DNA from: Phoronis australis
Taxonomy: Eukaryota > Phoronida > Phoronidae
Assembly: GCA_002633005.1 (NCBI GenBank)
Contig: NMRA01000034.1
Span: 955,766-1,015,765, forward strand
DNA: 60,000 nucleotides
Direction: 5' to 3'
Positions 23,501 through 33,300 of this stretch are shown piece by piece. The notes beneath the pieces are model-generated. The model was given only the letters and a program-made list of their open reading frames with translations, searched no databases and was not told the origin of the DNA. Position 1 is the stretch's first letter, and the number at the start of each line of letters is the position of its first letter. The position numbers and the translations under genes are program-made.

Positions 23501-25896
23501 AATTTCGTGCTGTGATTTGGTTAATTATGGGTAATTAACCTGCATACCCAAGCGGCAGATGTTAAGTCATCGGCTGATTACCTCCACACAAACCAACTCC
23601 ATGTTTTATTTATGGAGGCGTCTCGCCCTGGCGTCAGAGATGATGGTATTATCGCCAGCTTGGAATATCTTACGTTGTCATATGTTTGCTTTCCTAAGTA
23701 CAAGGCGGCTTAATTATACAGTCTGAGCGAGGTAATATTAATGATCTTAACATTTTCTATGGATTTAGGTGCATTGCATGAACGCAACTCAAAGCATGGT
23801 AATAGGTCAGACTTTCAAATGTCCTTTCCCATAAAAAATGTTCGGGTTTACTTTTTCGCACGTTCGTTTTCTGATGGTACCCGAACCTTGAACTGAGTTG
23901 CGCATGAACAGCTGATTACATAAAGATAGGCAGCTGACGCATCTGTCTTCGGGTACAAAAGTATTGTATAGTAGTAAACTGCATAAACGTTTCTCATCCA
24001 TTTGCATAATAATAATTATTATTTTAATTGCAACAATGACATGACGTCGTCAAGCACCAATTTGCCAATGTATTGATGCCATCAAGGCCCATCCTGCCAA
24101 CGACCAAAGGCTCTAAGTTACATAAACTTCTTTTTTTACAAACTTTAACAAAAGACGAAATGATTGTCGGTTGGCGGTTTCATTAGGATGAAAATGGGGC
24201 CCAGACAGAAGTGAGATGTTGGATTTCCCTGGAGAAAAGAAAGGGTCTTTAAAAAGCTATTATTTATTAGACCTATAAAGCGTCCACGCGAAATCAATAA
24301 GACTTATCCCTATACTAACATATTAGTGACTTGGAAAATAGTGAAGCGTCTACAGAACTCGACACCGGATTAGTTAACAACAGACTGAGACAGACAAACA
24401 ATTCAATATTTATAAACGAATTTGAGTGGCTATAACATAAAAGTCGTGAAATGTCAAACGAATTAACTTCCTAATACATGGTCGAAGATTCTGCATTCTC
24501 TGATTTATATCTCGACACAACACTCGGACGCTGGATATGGTAGTATTTTAGCTGACTTTTTGTTACGTAAACAGGACTGATTTGATAAATTAAATAATTT
24601 ACATTACATGGCATGAATGAAAGGTATCTACAACCTTCTGCCGACAATTTAAACTACATTCTGCAAGTCATTCCAAATTTCGTGGAACAGCTACACTGGG
24701 TCAAAATGTCCATCTTTTATCTAAGATGGAATAACGATGAACCGTATTGTTAAGCCAAACACTCTAAAACTCTATTCCGACCACAGATTTAGTAGAAAAC
24801 ATGAAGTGTTGATTTGCGGCACGATTTTGAAGCCATCGCACGCAAAATTAATGGAAACGTTCGGCTCCCGCCATTGTGTGAATCAGGAAGTCTCAAAGTA
24901 ATCGTCGTATTACCCAAATAGCGCACTATAACAGTTAAAATGTCAAACGTATTCTAGCATGGCCCTGGTTTTACTGACTTTAGTATAACAACCGAATAGG
25001 ACTTAGTGACAATGTTGAGGACTTAATTTTCAAACAGACGTTTTAGATTTGACGTTTTCAAAATTTTGAAATTTTACTTGCTTCTTGGCAATGACAAGTT
25101 CCAGTTGCAAATGGATTTGAAGAACCTTGGAAACATACTGATTGTAAGTCAAACTCACTCCGTTGCAACTCAGATTGTTTTTCTGCCTGCGAAAAGAAAG
25201 TTACTCGTAGTTGTAGAGTTTTTGTGTTCACATGTTTGCCGCGATTGGTTATGATTTGGACGCACTGTCCAATCAACGAGTAAGCAAGTAAATATTTTTT
25301 TGATATCCCATTATTTTCTGAACTAGTTCCCTGAATCGCGGTTGAAAATTTCACAGAAATCCGCTTGAAGTGCACAGATGTTTCATGATGCTAGTAAAAC
25401 CGATTTTTTGTTTGCAGAAAACAAAGACGCCGATGACGTGAGGTGGGGACCGAAAAAATCCCTGGTGACGCACCAGAGATATACGCAGGAAGATATGTGG
25501 TTTCGCGTAGCTGTAATTGTGGTACCGATTGCAGGCGGTTTTATTCTTGTTATACTCGTGCTTTGTGCTGTGCGCATGCTCAGAGGTGACCAAAGCAGAC
25601 GACACCACCAAAGACTTCTGGAACTGAGCAGACGACATCAAAGTTTCAAAAAAGCTCAGCTCTATGTTACTGACCACTTCACTCAAACAGAGAAGGATTT
25701 TTGCAAACTAAAAAACAAGTCGTGCGATAGGGAGAAACACAGTCGAAAAAACAACATTTATAAAGATATCACAATTAAAATAGATGGCGATCAGCGAAAA
25801 AAAAGTGTGGAGCAAGGGACTACTATGAATGGATGTACATCGGTATTAATATGGGGTGTGAACGACCTGAAAAGTGATGGTGTTTCTCCTGTTTAA
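8486..25896 (+). CDS. BAMBI: BAMBI orthologue, kinase-less BMP/activin decoy receptor (3 coding exons)
   Basis: The spliced coding sequence joins 8486-8561, 22794-23105 and 25418-25896 and gives 288 residues (human about 260). Both introns are phase 1 with GT-AG ends. Order: N-terminal signal peptide (about 1-25), a TGF-beta receptor ectodomain with ten cysteines ending in the CCX4CN box (CCKDNMCN), a membrane helix (about 160-181, VVPIAGGFILVILVLCAV) and a short cytoplasmic tail ending near SVLIWGV. There is no kinase domain, which defines BAMBI. The juxtamembrane stretch WFRVAVIVVPIAGG is very close to vertebrate BAMBI. In vertebrates the protein sits at the plasma membrane, pairs with type I receptors and inhibits BMP, activin and TGF-beta signalling. 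The start is supported by an in-frame TGA at 8480-8482. Possible N-glycosylation sites are NVS and NGS in the ectodomain. Confidence 0.93.
12271..12444. repeat. 89 bp tandem duplication
   Basis: Two adjacent copies, the second starting at 12360, each beginning TTTATCCGTGCCGGTGACAC and ending in an A-run after CTTAACTG. The copies are essentially identical apart from the length of the A-run, so the duplication is recent or an assembly slip at the poly-A. It lies in BAMBI intron 1 and is non-coding. Confidence 0.9.
19645..19651. promoter_or_regulatory. TGGCGCC motif in BAMBI intron 1
   Basis: Second copy in the BAMBI locus of the GGCGCC core used by BMP-SMADs, with a GTCTG about 110 bp downstream (near 19758). 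Only motif evidence; it may be chance in 14 kb of intron. Confidence 0.2.
22794..23105 (+). CDS. BAMBI: BAMBI exon 2: ligand-receptor-type ectodomain
   Basis: Runs from the split Gly codon through GDINCYCNEEPC to the CCKDNMCNY box and a Ser/Asn-rich linker. Ten cysteines fit the three-finger fold of activin and BMP type I receptor ectodomains. Acceptor TTTTCCAG, donor G|GTAAGT, phase 1 at both ends, as in single-exon ectodomains of this family. Confidence 0.92.
23106..25417. other. BAMBI intron 2
   Basis: No exon, RNA gene or repeat recognised in these 2.3 kb. The short open frames on both strands carry no family motif. Confidence 0.8.
25418..25896 (+). CDS. BAMBI: BAMBI exon 3: membrane helix and cytoplasmic tail
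   Basis: Begins at the split Glu codon (E|NKDADD), then encodes the juxtamembrane WFRVAVIVVPIAGG, the membrane helix, a basic stop-transfer (RMLRGDQSRRHH) and a tail of about 105 residues ending in TAA. The tail is lysine-rich and longer in the middle than in vertebrates, but its end (SVLIWGVNDLKSDG) lines up with the conserved end of vertebrate BAMBI. Acceptor TTTGTTTGCAG. Confidence 0.92.
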
Positions 25897-27042
25897 CTGT
25901 TCCATACTAGTTAATAATATAAGCAAATGCACTAAGCCACAAATGACGTGAAGACGTGTCAAAAGGATTCTATTCGTGGAATGAAAGAACAAAAGACGGA
26001 CAATGTTTTTGTTGTTCGCCTCATGGTAGGGTTTACGTAGCGCACTCTATCGAGTCATTTGATAAGGATGACCGATTGTTGCCTGCTAGCGAACGAGGAA
26101 CCTGCATTGTGACCTGGCGTTTGCTCAGGTCATTGTGCAAAAGGTGGCAGGACTAGTCTTGTGGGTTTTTGCATTTCCTCTTTGTAATGCATGCACTCTC
26201 TTTACTTAACTGTACTTGCATCGATTCCATTTGTCAAATGGACGTTCCGTAAGGCGCAGGTCACTCACGCACGAGACGTTTCGGGTGAGAAATTTGGGAA
26301 ATAATAAGCTTTCTGTGTGTTGACGTATCGTATAATCCGACCACTCCAAATTTTGGCGGTCCCGTCTAGTCATTTTCAGTGGCGGCCATTTTGCGTGCGC
26401 ACATTAACTACGAACTGAGGCTTCTATGCGAAATACCAGGGAGAGACAAGCGTAGTTGAACACACCATGTCTTGTTTGCTGACGTCACATGCCTATTCTA
26501 GTCATTTGTTTTATGTGAAACCTTAGTTTTGTTAATGAAATCATTATGGATTGGCTCTCTGGGGCATTTGTAGATGGACTGTGATTTTCTATGCGTTTTA
26601 AAGAACGAAATGTTGACATCTTGTCGTGAACAGTTGATGAGTGTTAATCTAGTTACCTCCTTTGCGAGTCTTGTACATAAATAAGCCTAAACAATCACAA
26701 CCAAGAAGTTATTTGAAAATTCGTGATTTTTACAGACTTTGACTTTTTCGCTTCAGTCATAATTCGTCATCGTCATCGTCACCATCAAAAACTGAGTTTA
26801 ACCGAAACTTCCTTTGGGAAGAGTAAACTCTTGTCACCGTCCAAGTTAATGCGTATCAATGAAAGCCGAGGACCGTGGAAGCAGTGAATATTTACACGCT
26901 ATCTAACTTCATTAATACAATATTTAATATGACGTTTTCATGAATTCAGTTGTTACATCTCATTCCTCATCAACCATTGTATTGCATCCTGTAACTATGC
27001 CAGATTTGTATTTTATGATGAATTTATTTATTTGTAAATAAA
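25897..27042 (+). other. BAMBI: Presumed BAMBI 3' UTR
   Basis: No coding content. The first good polyadenylation signal seen is AATAAA at 27037-27042, which would give a 3' UTR of about 1.15 kb. Transcript data would fix the real end. Confidence 0.4.
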
Positions 27043-27934
27043 CGGTTAAATGTTAGAAACGCAATTTTTTCATTCTGTTGGACAGACACTTTATCGATGG
27101 TTTCAATACGTCAACAATTATTACGTAACTGCAATTAAAACGAATGAAAACAGAAGGGATTATACAATAGCATCTGTTCAAAAATGCGTTTGCACAAAAT
27201 GTCACACAACTGTAGCATACACACTGAATATCCTTCACAAATATTTTTCGTTGAACATTCCTGTTAGCTTTTTGAAATTTTAAAATAGTCTATAAAAACC
27301 GAAGTTGTTTTGTCGTGATCATATAATTTATAGCTTTAATTTTAAAAGGGCACCAGGCGGTTGAATTTACGTGCCAGGATAAGTTAGCCAGTTGTTAACG
27401 TGTACGGGGTTTACTCGTTAGCGCGTAATTCTAGGTTTTTATGTATTGAATTACGCGTTGAAAAACTGATACTCGACCAACCCTTTATAGTATTCTGTAA
27501 ATATTTGCTGATTCAGTTGTGATTCATAAACTTCAGCACGTATCCGACGTTATACTACTGACGTGATTCAGGGATCATTTAAAAAACGCAGCTATTAGTC
27601 AGGGCCTCAAACATAAAAGCTAAATTAAATTTGGAGAACCAACTTTAGTATTTTTTGTCAATTCTCGATTCTATTTGTTAGATTTCGTGTGCTACCCCAG
27701 TAAGTCGATGATGAGAGATTAGTCTTAGCGGCTAACCATCAATCCACGGTTAGAATCTATTGTTTTCCTGCACAATGCACTGCTGAGTGCGATCGAAAGG
27801 GGTTACGTAACATTCTTTGTGCAACCTGTACATGTTTTGCACGGCCTCAAGGACATAATTCCCGCGTTCCGCCGCCGAAGAACTTAAGCCTACTTTCGTA
27901 CCGCAATTGGTTTCAAATCGTTCCTTCATCAGGG

Positions 27935-28040
27935 GAGAAGTAATTTTTGACCTTGCGAAGAGCTAATATTTCGTCTTTACTCGAGACCATGATCGGCGAG
28001 AGTAAAATGACGCGACGTGACAAGTCAACTTGAGAGCGTT
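27935..28040. repeat. Dispersed repeat, copy 1
   Basis: Shares order and spacing with 56985-57087: GAGAAGT.ATTTTTGA, then CTGCGAAG or TTGCGAAG, then a GAGAC.ATG.TCGGC block, then GACAAGTCA.CTTG. The copies are well diverged, so this is an old interspersed element of unknown class. Confidence 0.5.
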
Positions 28041-28261
28041 GTCAAGCCTGGTTGACCACGGGCATTATTGTTTACACAATTTTGGCTAGTAGGTTCAGAC
28101 ATGATAGCGGAGTTGCAACCGAATCGATTTAACGATTGCGCATGTCCGGAAATTAGGGTGCGCAAAGGCTATTGGGATTGATTAGGGCATGTGGAATGGC
28201 CGATTGGTTTGCACGACGTGTGATTTGTGTGTTACTCTGCTTTATGTAATTCTGCTGCTAT

Positions 28262-28345
28262 TCGCCCTAATAAGCGCCCATGCCCCAATAAGTGCCCCAA
28301 CGCGTTTTCAGACTTCGCTAAAGTAAGCGCCCAGCCCATGAACTA
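28262..28345. repeat. Degenerate AATAAGCGCCC cluster
   Basis: Several spaced copies of a motif close to CTAATAAGCGCCC. Related clusters lie at 4537-4625 and, inverted, at 45690-45905. The motif resembles short repeats found scattered in marine invertebrate genomes. Confidence 0.5.
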
Positions 28346-29974
28346 CATGCGAAAAATGCCTTTCCTACAGTTCTAACGGGGGTCTCCAATTTATCAATTG
28401 AAAGATCCGACAGTCCTGAATTTGTAGACCACGAGCCTCACCGTTATGTCCGTATACACTTCAAACTACGCCGCCATTCAAAAAGAACGCAAAAGTTTTG
28501 CTGCTTTTGCGAGGGATGTGCCCCACTACGCGGGTCTGGACTTTGAAAAGAGACGCAGCGTACTTGTCAGCGGGATTGCATTGTTTCTTTCCGGTACAGA
28601 TCTTCTCCTACCTCAACAGGAATCTAAACTTCTTTGTACACGTGAAAACCGTGAATCGAAGACTAATAAAGAAACTCGACCAGTGTTAGCACGCGGCCAA
28701 GACTGAGCGCGCGCTGCATAATGTACCGGCTGTCATCGAAGACATTTAGTCGGAACTATCTATTGATGAAACGGGTTTTGCATTATTTAAAGAAAAAAAT
28801 TAACTAATCATCATTGATGTTTTTAAAGTAAAAATGACCCTCTGACAGTGAACACATTCGCACCCTTACACCCCGAATCTTCCGGAAAATAGCTGTTACA
28901 CTACGGTCACGCATCCACTCACCCGGCGACTCAATGAGTGACATATATCGGTCTTCTCGAACGTTTTTTAGCAGATGAGGCCAGCAAATGCTAAGCTAAA
29001 TATAAGAACACGCTCTGCTTGACTGCTTGAGTTAATTTCTTTGGATACAATGCACACCTAGATCATTACATCGCATTTACTCTGGCAAATGAACTCTGAT
29101 GACAAGCACACGCACGCTTACTCTCACACATAGGCATACAAACGTCACGTGACAACCAAAATGTGTGTTCCTCCAGAGATTTTTCTCGTGTTGCGGGCTA
29201 CAATCTAGCGCAGATTTGGACTTAATCTGCAGTTAATAAAGACTCCACAAGAACTTAAAAATCTTAGAGACGCTATTTGGAAAACTTGAGGAGGATTTCA
29301 GGTAATTTGTTGAGTCGAAGCTGTATTCTTATTCAAGAATCCAAGCCCTATCGACGATTGCGAGACCGGCAGCTACGCATTTGTCGGCGAGATTTCGCCC
29401 TGGGATTTCAGCACAATTTTCTGAAAAATGATCGTAATTTAACAATGAATTTTGATAGCAATGCACCACAATTTGGTAGAAAGTAAATAATGATATTCTG
29501 CACGCTTTATCTTTGCGCGTTAATGCATATAGTGTGCGTACGTTAAGCGAGTCGACCCAGAACAGGCATTATCCTCAAAACTGCTCATGTTGGCTTGGTT
29601 CTAGTCAAGCGAAAACAAGTTTTTTTTTTACTACCATCCGCCGTGGAGTATTTGTTTCTGTTTATTTCTATGGAAATATTGTTGGGCAGTTTCCAAGATA
29701 CGCTTTCTTGCCGCCCTCAAAATGAGCGCTGCATACTTTATGCTACGAAGTCGGAAAGAATTCACTAAGTCTGCCTTTGCTACCAGCTCTACCGATGTGT
29801 CTGACCCATGTTTAATAACGCAGTTCTTGATCCTTGGGAAACAGGTAGTAACCAATTTTTTATCTCGCTAACTGGAGGCACACAACACGTATGACCTCCC
29901 TGTGGCCGGCCCCCACGGTTGCCGACGTACTTGTTTACCGGCTTAACCACAATGCAACATTCTGACCCATGTCC

Positions 29975-29985
29975 AATATGGCGGC
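29975..29985 (+). promoter_or_regulatory. YY1-type motif at the presumed PhyH gene promoter
   Basis: AATATGGCGGC fits the YY1 core consensus (AANATGGCGGC) and lies 70 bp upstream of the start codon. YY1 motifs in this orientation are common just downstream of start sites of TATA-less animal promoters. Binding is inferred. Confidence 0.4.
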
Positions 29986-30054
29986 ATTGCAACTAGGCAT
30001 TGACCCAGATATCACGATATAGCAAATAAAAGCATAGCGAAAACGTCGTGAACA

Positions 30055-30324
30055 ATGATTACATCGGATGAGATTGCTCGATTTGCGAACGATGGAGCTA
30101 TATTAATGAAAAACATTTTTAGCCCAAAATGGGTCCACATCGTTGAGGAAGGTATTCGAAAGGTACTCGAGGACCCAAGCAGGCTGAGTGAGTTCTTAGT
30201 TGCCAATGAGGGAACAGGAGCGTATTTCAATGACTTGGACAACTGGCGCCGGATTCAAGAATTCCAAGACTTTGTTCGTAATTCACCGGCAGCGGAACTT
30301 GTGGGCAAATTGATAGAAGCCAAG
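30055..30324 (+). CDS. PhyH gene exon 1: N-terminal region
   Basis: Encodes 90 residues starting MITSDEIARFANDGA, the usual helix at the front of PhyH proteins (an F..DGA pattern that begins the fold). Donor AAG|GTATGT, phase 0. Confidence 0.88.
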
Positions 30325-33300
30325 GTATGTTTCGATGTGGCAGGTAATCCATGCGAATCGGACCGCAAACCTAGTTTGTTAGTTCGAGAATATACTATAT
30401 TTACAATACGTTCTGACACTGCATCACGGGTACAATGTTAACGGATTTGCTGCCGTTTGGGCCCGAGGTATCTCGGTAAGTTAAGTCAAACTCAGACTCT
30501 AAAATTAACCAGTCATGCCCACATGAGTCGAATGCAAACTGATAAGAGTTCCGGCATGCCACCACAAAGTGGAGTTGAGTACAGAGATTAGACCACGAGT
30601 TCAGAACTCGGTATCCGACCTCGGGTATGTATTTGAATGGAGCACCCACCGGGTGTTCACTGACAATCAAACCCAGCGGCAGGCCTATACAGGTTGGACA
30701 CAGATCAGCCCCGGCGGCGCGATCCGCCGGACTCTCTCAGTATTCCTCCCCCCTTTCCTCGCCCTCCCTGCCTCANNNNNNNNNNNNNNNNNNNNNNNNN
30801 NNNNNNNNNNNNNNNNNNNNNNNNNNNNNNNNNNNNNNNNNNNNNNNNNNNNNNNCCTCTCTTCCTCCCCGTCTTCCTCTCTCCCCTCACCGACTCCTGG
30901 CCCCTCCCCAACCGAAAAGTTGTGAGTCATTTCATAAAGCCTCAAAAGCACTACTTACATATTACAACCGAAACTATGTTCAGTCTCAAATTTTTGACCT
31001 TCCACTTCACCGAATTTAGCCAATGAAGCTCATAAAAAGGTGCCAAATCAATGCAAAATTAAATTTTCAGCCCAAAACCATCACTTTGTCCCGGCTGCAA
31101 AAGTTGGACACCCAGATTCTGAAAGCAAATTTACTGCAGGTTCACAAATGTGATCCCAAAGTGCTGTCATCCAATCATATTTTTGATATTCTGTGTTGTT
31201 TGAGGGCTACCTAAAATGGCAGCAGATTCCTCAGTCACTGCATGCACTGTAATGCATCTGCTACAGGGAGCCGACACTTTGAAGAAAAGAAACTATAGTC
31301 GAGCACGCAAGCTCAAGCAGTTAGCGCAGTGTGGTTGAACTTAACCATTTGCAGCGCATCACGCAAAACTGCCGCCAAACCTGGCGTTTCCCTAGTCTTT
31401 GCGGGAGCCATGCTTACAGACGTAGCTTTCCTTATGCATATAATTTTGAGGGAGTGCTGCTGCGTCTTCAGTCTTTCTGTACAGTGCCACTTCAAAACCA
31501 CGGATGCTTATGCGTTGGAGAGAGAACCGGTACCTCTCACGAGACAGATGATTGATGGGATCTTCGCTATCCGCAGGTAAATGGATATGTCTCGCTGAAA
31601 TGGTGGAATGGATGATTTGGAATTCATAGGCATCGCAGCAGTGCTGACATGGATCAGGTGCGCATGTACATGTACGTTACAAGGGCGCCGAATAGCGTAC
31701 AGTGGCTGTTAAAAGGAACTCTCCAGTCCCATCTGTATCGGCAGATGAATGAGCTAAATGTTGGAAAGCCATATATAACCTTTAGAGACATATTAAACCT
31801 ACCGGTAGAGATATGTTATAGACAGAATTATTAGAAGTGGAGAAAACATCTGGGCTGGCCTTACTACAGCCATTGTAATAACATATGCAAGAAAACGAAC
31901 ATGAGCAATTTGCGAATTAAACTCTTCAAACACTGCAGCTCAAGATACTGTAGTAGACGAATATCTTCCCGAGAGGAAGGGCCGAATAGATCTGACAACG
32001 ATTTCAAAGCAACAACAAAGAGTGTTTAAGCATATTCCAGCGAACATAATTTTTCCCTGCCCTCACATTTGATGAATAAATTCGCTATTGTGTAGCGGAT
32101 CCTTTTCTGAGCTGTCCGCGCTGGTCTTCGGCTCCCGCGTATGCTCTAAATGTACCTTTACAGCAATGGTAGCCTGATTCGTTTTTACGAACATCTTACA
32201 AGTCAAGACCATCAATGCCTGCGGTTGTCGTCGACAGCTAGATCTCCCAAATTTTTTGGGTACACGTACATGATTGTAGATGTAATCTGCTCATTTCAGA
32301 AACTAACATTCTTTCATGAACACGTACTAATTAAGGAACCAGGGGCGCTGTCCGAGACGCCGTGGCACCAAGACCAGCCTTACTATCCAGTCGACGGCAA
32401 GGTAATAACGTTGGATTTGCTTAGTTTACGAATTTCTGCCCGTTAAACAATACATCTGTATTTTACACCCAGTTTTGTTATGTTTTTTTTTCTGCCAAAA
32501 CTTTTGAATAATATTTTCATTCGTTAATATGGACCAAACGCAAGACTGCTGCCAACTTTCACGTCACCGGAGATTTTCGCGAGATAACGCTTGTGGAACT
32601 GGTTGGGCGTTTCAGACGAGTATGTTCGCGATCTTTCCAGCGTATACTATCAATATGGCTAGACTGTCGAATTGTAGGAGAAAGTATTTGAAAACCTCAA
32701 ACTGAAATTAGTTTTGTAACAGAAAGTGGCCATTACCAAAAGTTAGTTTTTGGCTGAATACGGTTTTATGAACACCTTTAAGATTCCTGAAGTTCAGATG
32801 GATTTTGCAGGTCGTGTCAATATGGATGCCCGTCGATGCAGTTCCTATGGAAACAACCATTCAGTTCATTCGGGGCTCTCATCGATGGAGCTCGTGGTAC
32901 TTTCCTCGGAAGTTTGCAACCTCAAACAACTACCCCGTAGAAAACGACGATCTCCTGTCCCTCAAAAACTGGGAAACACTGCCGGACATTTCAAGCAAGC
33001 TTAACGATTATGAAGTGCTTCAGTGGTCAGTCGAGGTAAAAGAAAATGGGCTGAATTCCTGGGTGGGTTAGGTTTGCAAGTTGCAGACCTCACTGTATCT
33101 AGGGTACAAATTTGTTTCAAGCAGAAAACATAAAACTATAGAACAGTGTTTGGAAACGCAAAAATCACTAAAAAGCAAAGATTACGCACGTGTTCGCCGC
33201 CATGCGTGATAAACGAACACGAAATCACATTAGCTTTACTGGCGAGTGTGCTGCGTTTTACGGAACAGGTCCCAGTTTTTATCCCCCGCTGGACATCTTC

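Larger units (their letters stand above)
27043..29974. other. Intergenic region between BAMBI and the PhyH gene
   Basis: No gene recognised. It contains a diverged dispersed repeat (about 27935-28040) and a degenerate AATAAGCGCCC cluster (28262-28345), each listed separately. The 86-codon frame at 28446-28706 matches nothing I know. Confidence 0.6.

Noticed and set aside
26360-26400. GGCGGCCATTTTG as a second promoter
   Set aside because: A YY1-like word, but no gene start follows on either strand; it lies in the BAMBI 3' UTR.
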